Source: Candidatus Thorarchaeota archaeon (lineage in GTDB: Archaea; Asgardarchaeota; Thorarchaeia; Thorarchaeales; Thorarchaeaceae). Taken from it: a stretch of DNA of 5,346 nucleotides. Position 1 is the stretch's first letter. Each line of letters begins with the position of its first letter. The translations under genes were made by a program, and so were the position numbers. Below are positions 1 to 5,346 of the stretch, in pieces. The notes under the pieces are model-generated. The model was given only the letters and a program-made list of their open reading frames with translations. It ran no database searches and was not told the origin of the DNA. The stretch spans positions 1 through 5,346 of the forward strand of contig JAEOUL010000322.1 in NCBI GenBank assembly GCA_016839345.1, written 5' to 3'.

Positions 1-780
1 ATCGAACTGATTGACTTTGAAGGTGCATCATGCTGTGGGACTGTAGTACTCAAGTCAATTGATGAAAATAGCTGGTTGTCAATGTCTGGTCGAAATATTG
101 CACTGGCTGAAAAGAGAGGACATGACATAGTGACACCATGCAATGGTTGCTTTGGTTCATTGAAAGACACAAACCATGTTTTACATGATGACGAAACGTA
201 CCGAAAGAAAGTCAACGCAGCACTGAAGCCACTAGGTCTAGAGTACACTGGCAAAACAAAGGTTCATCATTTTGTTGAAGTCCTCTATGAGATGAAAGAC
301 GAGATTGAGAAGAAGATAGTTAAACGTCTTGATGGTCTCAAAGTCGCTTTTCACCCGGGATGCCATCTTATACGTCCATCTAATATTGCTGGCTTTGATG
401 ATCCCGAGCTTCCCTCCAAAGTGGATGAGTTGATTGAGTTGACCGGGGCAACAAGCGTTCACTGGGATATGAAACTACGGTGCTGCGGATCCCCCCTTCT
501 CATTGCCAGTGAAGAAGTCGCAGTCAAGATACTCAAAGAAAAGATGGTTTCAGCTAATGGTGCGGGAGCTAACTGTGTCGTCACGAACTGTCCGGCCTGT
601 CATACTCAGTTCGATATTCAACAGCTTGGTCTCAAAGACGACGAGGGAAATTCACTCGAGTTACCTGCATTGTTTGTGACACAGGTTTTGGGTGCTGCTA
701 TGGGTATTGACCCAGAACCATTAGGATTCGAGCTCAATAGAGTATCACTGGACCCAATCAATGACATCCTTGGGTTCTAG
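1..780 (+). CDS. hdrB: Heterodisulfide reductase subunit B (HdrB), 5'-truncated by window edge
   Basis: HdrB is the catalytic subunit of HdrABC. In methanogens it reduces the CoM-S-S-CoB disulfide at two noncubane [4Fe-4S] clusters; in non-methanogens the disulfide is often unknown. The frame is open from base 1, giving 259 visible residues before TAG at 778-780. The first CCG domain is seen from its CC pair (visible residues 11-12, SCCG) to CNGC (C47, C50). The second is complete: C121 (PGCH), C161-C162 (RCCG), C197 and C200 (CPAC). Spacings (39 residues between C121 and C161, 34 between CC and CxxC) fit the CCG family. About 30 N-terminal residues, including the first Cys of domain 1, should lie to the left. 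The internal TTG at 76 and ATG at 82 are not the start, because conserved CCG sequence continues upstream of them. No membrane segment is seen, so it is probably cytoplasmic. It converges with the gene at 781-1356, stop against stop. Family assignment is firm; the substrate is inference. Confidence 0.93.
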   Translation: MELIDFEGASCCGTVVLKSIDENSWLSMSGRNIALAEKRGHDIVTPCNGCFGSLKDTNHVLHDDETYRKKVNAALKPLGLEYTGKTKVHHFVEVLYEMKDEIEKKIVKRLDGLKVAFHPGCHLIRPSNIAGFDDPELPSKVDELIELTGATSVHWDMKLRCCGSPLLIASEEVAVKILKEKMVSANGAGANCVVTNCPACHTQFDIQQLGLKDDEGNSLELPALFVTQVLGAAMGIDPEPLGFELNRVSLDPINDILGF

Positions 781-1356
781 TCATTTTGCCAACTTGCTAT
801 CACCGTAGAAAAGTTGACCTATCCGCTGCATTGCGTTCCGGACACAGTCTTTTTTCCCACTTACTTGTAAATGCCGCTCCCCATCCAGAGAAATATTGAC
901 CATGCAATCTTCAGCAATCTCAGATATTACTTCCACAGGGATTTCATCAGGGAGTTTAATTCGGAAGAATCCTACTTGTTTATCTCGGGGAATATCAGAG
1001 ATGTGTACTTGTGGTTCTGGTTGATACTCTCTAATTTCTCCTTTGATTGCCCTGTCGAATCTTTCTTCCCATGAGTTTCGATATTCTATGCCTTCCTTCT
1101 CCTCTGCCCAGACCATGAGTGTATCTCGAAGCCTCTGTATTTGAAGCTCCATTTCAATTTGTAAGCGATTATCTTCCTCACATTGAGCACCAGACTTTAT
1201 CTCACTCTCAAATGACCGAAGATACTCAAGACTCATCTTTGAGTTTCTGAGGTCTGCATAAGTCAAATCTGGAATGAACACATCTCTCTCTCTGAGTGCA
1301 CCTAGTAAATCGTTCAGGACAATCCAACTTGCCAAGAGGTTATCCAAAGAGACCAC
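781..1356 (-). CDS. Conserved archaeal protein resembling DUF2096, degenerate KH-like C-terminus
   Basis: This is a 191-residue soluble protein of unknown function. It starts at GTG (1354-1356) with a good ribosome site overlapping the end of hdrA, and ends in TGA at 781-783. The N-terminal half (about residues 1-105) looks all-helical and charged; the opening pattern (xxWIVLNDLLGALRE followed by IPDLTYADLRNSK) recalls from memory the archaeal DUF2096 family. Residues about 128-183 read as strand-helix-strand-strand-helix (FFRIKL, then VEVISEIAED, VNISL, HLQVSG, and a helix from KDCVRNA). That order resembles a KH-type RNA-binding fold, but no GxxG loop is visible, so nucleic-acid binding is not established. 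Cysteines are scattered (59, 151, 171) and form no cluster motif. The 4-bp gap to hdrA implies co-transcription and translational coupling, suggesting a role tied to Hdr, perhaps assembly or regulation; that is guesswork from context. Confidence 0.8.
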   Translation of the reverse strand: MVSLDNLLASWIVLNDLLGALRERDVFIPDLTYADLRNSKMSLEYLRSFESEIKSGAQCEEDNRLQIEMELQIQRLRDTLMVWAEEKEGIEYRNSWEERFDRAIKGEIREYQPEPQVHISDIPRDKQVGFFRIKLPDEIPVEVISEIAEDCMVNISLDGERHLQVSGKKDCVRNAMQRIGQLFYGDSKLAK

Positions 1357-1360
1357 GGTC

Positions 1361-4300
1361 TCACTCCCTCAACATCTCTTCAGTCTGATCGAGAATGCTC
1401 TTCTCACGCCACCATCTAAGGTCTCGAGCTCCTGTTGGACATATAGCACAGCATGCACCACACCCCTCACACCGCATCTCATCGGTTACGCTTTTCTTGA
1501 CTCCTGGTTCAACTTCAATCATCGATATTGCATCATAGGGACATATCTCGGAGTAATGACATAGATCGCATCCTACACATAGGTCTTGGTCAACTTCTGC
1601 TGTGAGAAGCTCAATCTCAACTGTGCCTAAGTTCAAAGGTATACATGCTTCACTTGCAGCACCACGAGCTTGGTTGATTGAGTCTCCAATATTCTTTGCA
1701 TAGGTCACGCCGAGAAATACACCTGGGACGGTCGTTTCAACAGGTTTGTATTTCATGTGCATCTCTGCCAAGAATCCATCTTGACCACGGTTGATGCCCA
1801 TCGCTTTCACAAACTCATTAACATCGTGCGGTGCTTCGAGTCCCAAAGCTAAAACAACTAGCTCCGATTTAATCTCGAAGGTTTCTTGTGAGAGAGTATC
1901 ATAAACAGTTACAATTGCCGAGTCCGCATCAGGGTCCTTCTCAACAGTCACTGGTCGTTCGCGATCCCATCGAAGGTATGCTATTCCCTTCTGTCTGTTC
2001 TCACGCCACATCTCCTCCATACCTTTCGCAAATGGACGGATGTGTTCCTTGTAGGCTGAATATATCTTGATGTCAGGAAACATCTCCTTTAGCTCATGCT
2101 GCATCGCAATAGTAGCTGAACAACACACTCTGGAACAGTATCTGTTGCCCTCGCCAGGATTTTGTCTTGAGCCAACACAGTGAATAAAGACCGGATTCTT
2201 TGGCGGTTTCTTGATCTCGCCATCTCTCAGTCTTCTCTCTAGTTCAAGCGTTGATATCACTCCCGGAACCTCTTCCCAGCCATACTCGCCCTGTTTTGGT
2301 TCATAGACATCTGAACCAACAGTTATCACCATTGATCCAATGCGATGAACTGTTCTCTCACCTGATTCCGTATTAGTCAGAGTTATGTCATAGTTCCCAT
2401 AGGAACCATCGCGACCAACAACTTTTGAGTTCAAGAGAACCTGTATTCGCTTATTCTTCTCAACCTTCGCGACGAGATTATCTACAATATCTTGGGAGGA
2501 TTCCATTTCTGGGAAGACGTGATAAAGCTCATTGAGTCTGCCTCCTAGTTTCTCTTGTTTCTCTACAAGAATCACATCAAATCCTTTTCGAGCAATATCA
2601 AGCGCCGCAGTCATTCCTGAGACTCCGCCGCCAACAATCATTGAAACTGGAGTTACTTCAACCTTCTTTAGGGGCACCTCTTCATTGTTGATTGCCTTAG
2701 CAACAGCACTTCGAATCATGTCCTGTGCTTTCTCTTGTCTTGTTTCAGGGTCCTCGTTCACATGGACGAGAGCAAGATGTTCTCTGAGACCAACTGGTCC
2801 GACTAGATAATAGCCTGAGAGACCTGCAGCTTCCAACGCACTCCTGAAGGTCGACTCGTGTTGTAATGGGGAACATGATCCCACGACAACGCGATTGAGC
2901 TTATGCTCCTTAATCGCATCAGTCACTAGCTGTTGGCCGGGGTCACTGCACATAAAGATGTAATCTGTTGCATATGCAACGTTTGGCAGATCTTTCGCCC
3001 ACTCAGCAAGACCTGGTGAGCTTATCTCATTGCCAATAATGCCACCACAGTGGCAAATGAATACGCCCACTCTAGGCTCATCTCCAAGCTCCGCTGGGGG
3101 AATCTCAGGTACTGGTTCCGGAATTGGAACTGGTAGAATGCTATGAGCGGCCATTGCCGCCCCCTTACCCTCATTTACAGAATCTGTTCCATCTCTAGGA
3201 CCGTGGGCACAACCAGCTACGAAGATTCCCGCCCGATTGGTTTCAAGCGCAGAGGCATTTGCATGCTTTTCCTTTATCCATCCCGCCTCGTCAAGGTCAA
3301 TGTTGAGAATCTTTGCAAGCTCTGCCGTTCCTTCACTTGGTCTGAAACTAGCATTAAGCACGACCATTGAAATTTTGTCAATCTCAATTATTTTTCCGCT
3401 TTCAGTGTCCTCCATCTTGACAAACAGATCGTGTGTGTCAGGGTCTTCTTGAATTTCAGACACTCTTCCTCTAATGAAATCAATTCCTCGGTTCTTTTGG
3501 GAATCCCACAAAAATTCCTCCAAGGCTTTACCAGCAGTTCTCATGTCCATGTAGGTGTAAATTATTTCACAGTGGTCTTCAGGATAGTGCATTCTTGTTA
3601 CTTGTGCAAGCTTCAGCCCGAATGAGCAACAGACCCTATTGCAATGTTTTGCATATCCACTGATGTTCTCTCTCACATCTCTACTCCCGACACAGTTCAC
3701 AAACAGGATTTTCTCAGGTTCTTTACCATCAGAAGGTCGAACCATGTGGGCGTCTGTAGGACCTGTTGGATGACTTTGTCTGTCGTATTCCATAGTAGTG
3801 ACAACGTTGGGATATATGCTATAGCCATATTCTCCATAATCCAATGGCCTGTATTCCTCAAAGCCCGTTGCCACAATAATTGAGCCAACGTTGAGTTCGC
3901 ATACCTTGTCCTCATCATCATACATGATACAGTCTTGAGGGCAAACCGATGCACAAGTCCCGCATCCGATACATGCTTCTCTGTCAATTGTTGCAATAAG
4001 TGGAATCTGTTGTGGGAAATTCATATAGATAGCTTTGCGAAGTGAGAGACCTTTGTCGTACTCGTTAGGAACTTCAACAGGGCATGATCGGATACAAAGT
4101 TGACAACCAGTGCACTTGTCTTCATTGACATAGCGTGCCTTCTTACGGATTGTGACTGTGAAGTCACCCTCCTTTCCTGTCACTTTCTCCACAGTAGATA
4201 ATGGGTGGATAGTGATGTTAGGGTGCTTACCTACGAATGATGTGAGAGGAGTCATAACACAGGCTGAACACTCCAGCGCTGGGAAAATCTTGTAGATGGC

Positions 4301-4465
4301 CACATAATTCCCACCGATATTGACAGACTTCTCGATCATGTGAGCACGATGACCGCCGTTAGCAAGTCCTAGAGAGGCATTAATGCCTGCCATGCCGCCT
4401 CCGATGACTAGAACGTCTGTTGGCTTAGTCTTTTGTTCTGGTTTCTGGGCTGACTCACTCACCAT
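1361..4465 (-). CDS. hdrA: Tandem-fused HdrA (two HdrA-like halves, two FAD domains, about seven Fe-S sites)
   Basis: This is an FAD/Fe-S subunit of an Hdr-type complex, cytosolic, 1034 residues; a single HdrA is about 650. Half 1 (about 15-445): FAD-binding GGGMAG at 22-27; CSAC at C66/C69; inserted ferredoxins C118/121/124/128 and C165/168/171/175; FAD-proximal cluster C258, C275, C279, C280, with Lys285 five residues on. A proline-rich linker spans about 445-464. Half 2: HdrA N-terminal cluster domain (C471, C473, C506, C531); FAD-binding GGGVSG at 612-617; C763, C777, C781, C782, with Ala787 where half 1 has Lys; no inserted ferredoxin; ESSQ at 655-658 in place of CSAC; C-terminal ferredoxins C963/966/969/975 and C999/1002/1005/1009. 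I chose ATG at 4463-4465: GGAG sits 9 nt upstream and a TATA-like element suits a short leader. An in-frame TTG at 4555 would add 30 residues unlike HdrA and would lie upstream of that promoter. Known relatives with related layouts include HdrA2, QmoA/QmoB and BamE. The redox partners are not visible. Confidence 0.93.
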   Translation of the reverse strand: MVSESAQKPEQKTKPTDVLVIGGGMAGINASLGLANGGHRAHMIEKSVNIGGNYVAIYKIFPALECSACVMTPLTSFVGKHPNITIHPLSTVEKVTGKEGDFTVTIRKKARYVNEDKCTGCQLCIRSCPVEVPNEYDKGLSLRKAIYMNFPQQIPLIATIDREACIGCGTCASVCPQDCIMYDDEDKVCELNVGSIIVATGFEEYRPLDYGEYGYSIYPNVVTTMEYDRQSHPTGPTDAHMVRPSDGKEPEKILFVNCVGSRDVRENISGYAKHCNRVCCSFGLKLAQVTRMHYPEDHCEIIYTYMDMRTAGKALEEFLWDSQKNRGIDFIRGRVSEIQEDPDTHDLFVKMEDTESGKIIEIDKISMVVLNASFRPSEGTAELAKILNIDLDEAGWIKEKHANASALETNRAGIFVAGCAHGPRDGTDSVNEGKGAAMAAHSILPVPIPEPVPEIPPAELGDEPRVGVFICHCGGIIGNEISSPGLAEWAKDLPNVAYATDYIFMCSDPGQQLVTDAIKEHKLNRVVVGSCSPLQHESTFRSALEAAGLSGYYLVGPVGLREHLALVHVNEDPETRQEKAQDMIRSAVAKAINNEEVPLKKVEVTPVSMIVGGGVSGMTAALDIARKGFDVILVEKQEKLGGRLNELYHVFPEMESSQDIVDNLVAKVEKNKRIQVLLNSKVVGRDGSYGNYDITLTNTESGERTVHRIGSMVITVGSDVYEPKQGEYGWEEVPGVISTLELERRLRDGEIKKPPKNPVFIHCVGSRQNPGEGNRYCSRVCCSATIAMQHELKEMFPDIKIYSAYKEHIRPFAKGMEEMWRENRQKGIAYLRWDRERPVTVEKDPDADSAIVTVYDTLSQETFEIKSELVVLALGLEAPHDVNEFVKAMGINRGQDGFLAEMHMKYKPVETTVPGVFLGVTYAKNIGDSINQARGAASEACIPLNLGTVEIELLTAEVDQDLCVGCDLCHYSEICPYDAISMIEVEPGVKKSVTDEMRCEGCGACCAICPTGARDLRWWREKSILDQTEEMLRE
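1364..1368 (-). promoter_or_regulatory. Ribosome binding site for the DUF2096-like gene, inside the hdrA 3' end
   Basis: On the minus strand GGGAG followed by the hdrA TGA reads GGGAGTGA, close to the archaeal anti-Shine-Dalgarno complement. It lies 7 nt before the GTG at 1356. It fixes the GTG start and implies translation coupled to the end of hdrA. Confidence 0.7.
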
Positions 4466-4474
4466 GGGACTGTT

Positions 4475-4478
4475 CTCC
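4475..4478 (-). promoter_or_regulatory. Ribosome binding site for hdrA (decides the start)
   Basis: GGAG on the minus strand lies 9 nt upstream of the ATG at 4463-4465. This, plus loss of HdrA-like sequence upstream of that Met, favours the 1034-residue form over a 1064-residue TTG form beginning at 4555. Confidence 0.6.
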
Positions 4479-4515
4479 AAGGTACCGTAGTTACAGAAGC
4501 TCCAGCGTGAGGGGC

Positions 4516-4530
4516 GATATAATCTTTCTG
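4516..4530 (-). promoter_or_regulatory. Candidate archaeal promoter (BRE + TATA box) for hdrA
   Basis: The minus strand reads CAGAAA (BRE-like, purine-rich) followed directly by GATTATATC (TATA-like). With the usual spacing of about 25 nt, transcription would start near 4493-4498. This leaves a leader of about 30 nt that includes the GGAG site. The element was found by eye; archaeal TATA boxes are degenerate and AT-rich matches occur by chance. Confidence 0.45.
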
Positions 4531-4561
4531 ACAGGGGCTTTACAGCGTTAATCAAACTTCT

Positions 4562-4577
4562 TAGAACACGTGTTCTA
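4562..4577. promoter_or_regulatory. Perfect 16-bp palindrome upstream of hdrA, possible operator
   Basis: TAGAACACGTGTTCTA equals its own reverse complement across all 16 bases, centred between 4569 and 4570. It lies about 35-45 bp upstream of the candidate BRE/TATA element, where archaeal activators often bind. With no spacer, it looks like a two-fold site for a dimeric helix-turn-helix regulator rather than an RNA hairpin. The regulator is not in the window, and binding is inference. Confidence 0.5.
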
Positions 4578-4690
4578 GCTATTCCTGTTTTTGCAGCATA
4601 AGACTACACGAATCTGAATGAACATAGTCTGGAGTTGTGAATTGAGTTGGACCTCACGCTAGGAAAGAAACTCTGGGTGTCACAAGTAAA

Positions 4691-4714
4691 GACTAGAATG
4701 AAGGGATTCTAGTC
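4691..4714 (-). terminator. Hairpin immediately 3' of the membrane-protein gene, possible terminator
   Basis: Two perfect 9-base arms (GACTAGAAT at 4691-4699 and ATTCTAGTC at 4706-4714) enclose a 6-base loop. The hairpin begins 3 nt after the TGA at 4718-4720, and on the minus strand it is followed by TTTACTTGTG, only modestly T-rich. Position suggests termination or 3'-end protection of the leftward membrane-protein transcript. Archaeal termination depends more on T-tracts than on hairpins, so the role is uncertain. Confidence 0.45.
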
Positions 4715-4717
4715 CCC

Positions 4718-5344
4718 TCATTCCTGTATTTTTTCCTGAACACTTCTTTTTCGCTTAACATAGGGATATACAATTACAGATAATACAATTGCAAGTAGAT
4801 AGAGTATGATTGGTATCCAGAGGAATTCAAGCATCATTAATCTACTAAGCTCTCTCCCATATCCACCAATTGAACTTGGAAGATAAACCCATGTAAGAGC
4901 TCCAAAGTATACCAATATCACAGCAAACCGCACTTCGCGTCTTACTTTGAAGGCATACATGTATGTGAAGACGAACATGAAGGCAAAACCGGATGCAAAC
5001 ATTGGCCACATATCACTGGAACTAATCGGGGTCATTAGAGTGTTATAGAGTGCCACAAAGAACGCATGCACTCCGACAAAACTCTCCAGCAAAACCACCC
5101 ATCCACGGTTGATGTGAACTACTGTATATGCCAAGGAAACTTGGGTGAATAACAAGAACATGTAGAAGAAGCCAGTCAATAATTGGGGATCATAAGTCAT
5201 CGGATGGAACCAGAATGTATAGACAAGAGCCCATGCAATGACATATTGATGATTTCTTCGGAAGAAGCCTGAAACTTGTGCTGTCATCGGTTTGCCTAGT
5301 TTCCGACCCATGAATAGTCCGCGTCGAGGATTCTCTATAATCAA
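4718..5344 (-). CDS. Six-helix membrane protein of unknown function (start uncertain, may extend past window)
   Basis: I do not recognise the family. From the TTG at 5344 there are 208 residues, ending in TGA at 4718-4720. Hydrophobic segments lie at about residues 32-48, 55-77, 82-105, 113-132, 138-156 and 170-194. Charges follow the positive-inside rule: a basic N-terminus (RRGLFMGRKLGK, RR at 29-30), Arg80 after helix 2, KVRREVR at 133-139 after helix 4, and a KRKR tail at 197-200. This predicts both ends in the cytoplasm. There is no signal peptide, cysteine or obvious catalytic motif; aromatic residues are abundant in the helices. Possible starts are TTG 5344, ATG 5311 (197 residues) and ATG 5287. 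None has a clear GGAG site, and only two bases remain upstream, so a start beyond the window cannot be excluded. It is separated from hdrA by 252 bp with a hairpin between, so probably a separate transcript. Confidence 0.75.
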   Translation of the reverse strand: MIIENPRRGLFMGRKLGKPMTAQVSGFFRRNHQYVIAWALVYTFWFHPMTYDPQLLTGFFYMFLLFTQVSLAYTVVHINRGWVVLLESFVGVHAFFVALYNTLMTPISSSDMWPMFASGFAFMFVFTYMYAFKVRREVRFAVILVYFGALTWVYLPSSIGGYGRELSRLMMLEFLWIPIILYLLAIVLSVIVYPYVKRKRSVQEKIQE

Positions 5345-5346
5345 TA
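5332..5346 (-). promoter_or_regulatory. Weak TATA-like element that would make the membrane-protein mRNA leaderless
   Basis: The minus strand reads TTGATTATAGAGAA near the window edge. Its TATA-like core is centred about 25 nt before the ATG at 5309-5311, which has no Shine-Dalgarno site. That spacing would place the transcript start at the ATG itself. The stretch is also open reading frame, and the BRE would lie outside the window, so this is only a suggestion. Confidence 0.2.

Noticed and set aside
1274..1564. A 96-codon open frame on the plus strand across the hdrA/DUF2096-like junction
   Set aside because: It is antisense to two supported genes and has low-complexity composition. It is not a gene.
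2532..2810. A 92-codon plus-strand open frame within hdrA
   Set aside because: It is antisense to the second FAD domain, and its Ser/Pro/Arg-rich translation is typical of antisense frames.
3400..3900. Possible frameshift or false join creating the double-length HdrA
   Set aside because: A single uninterrupted frame runs through both halves and the linker, and the halves are diverged and differ in modules, so a recent duplication or assembly artefact is unlikely.
3697..3996. A 99-codon open frame on the minus strand inside hdrA
   Set aside because: It overlaps well-conserved HdrA ferredoxin sequence in another frame of the same strand; no ribosome site or recognisable protein. It is a shadow frame.
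4601..4630. 6-bp inverted repeat AGACTA/TAGTCT with 18-base spacer in the intergenic region
   Set aside because: Arms are too short and the spacer too long to distinguish from chance.
4466..4717. tRNA, small RNA, CRISPR repeat or riboswitch in the intergenic stretch
   Set aside because: No cloverleaf, regular repeats or recognisable aptamer core were seen; only the promoter-like, palindrome and hairpin elements already listed.

Overview
The window looks archaeal. It carries parts of a heterodisulfide reductase (Hdr) system, a small protein resembling the archaea-only DUF2096 family, a GGAG-type ribosome site and TATA-like promoter upstream of hdrA, and no bacterial -10/-35 promoter that I could see. 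Composition is moderate (mid-40s % GC by eye). The long, fused HdrA suggests an anaerobic archaeon that is not necessarily a methanogen. An Asgard or Bathyarchaeia-type lineage is possible, but the sequence alone does not settle this.

Layout. Positions 1-780 (+) hold the 3' part of hdrB, cut by the left edge. It converges on a leftward unit: hdrA (4465-1361) followed 4 bp later by a 191-codon DUF2096-like gene (1356-781). The hdrB and DUF2096-like stop codons abut with no base between them. Upstream of hdrA is a 252-bp intergenic stretch (4466-4717). It contains a ribosome site, a TATA/BRE-like element, a perfect 16-bp palindrome and, at its right end, a perfect 9-bp hairpin just after the next gene. 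That gene (5344-4718, minus) encodes a six-helix membrane protein I do not recognise; its 5' end lies at or near the window edge.

How it fits together. HdrB carries two CCG (cysteine-rich) domains of the type that bind noncubane [4Fe-4S] clusters and reduce disulfides in methanogens. HdrA is the FAD protein that can bifurcate electrons between ferredoxin and HdrBC. Here HdrA is about 1034 residues and is really two HdrA-like halves in one chain, each missing what the other keeps. Half 1 has the inserted 2x[4Fe-4S] ferredoxin, the CxxC near the FAD domain and the FAD-proximal Lys. Half 2 has the N-terminal HdrA cluster domain and the C-terminal 2x[4Fe-4S] domain, but has lost that CxxC and Lys. 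The simplest reading is a built-in, asymmetric HdrA 'heterodimer' with one probable bifurcating flavin and one flavin or cluster relay. This is the most interesting part of the window. HdrC, MvhD and any electron-donor subunit are not in view; hdrC may lie left of hdrB.
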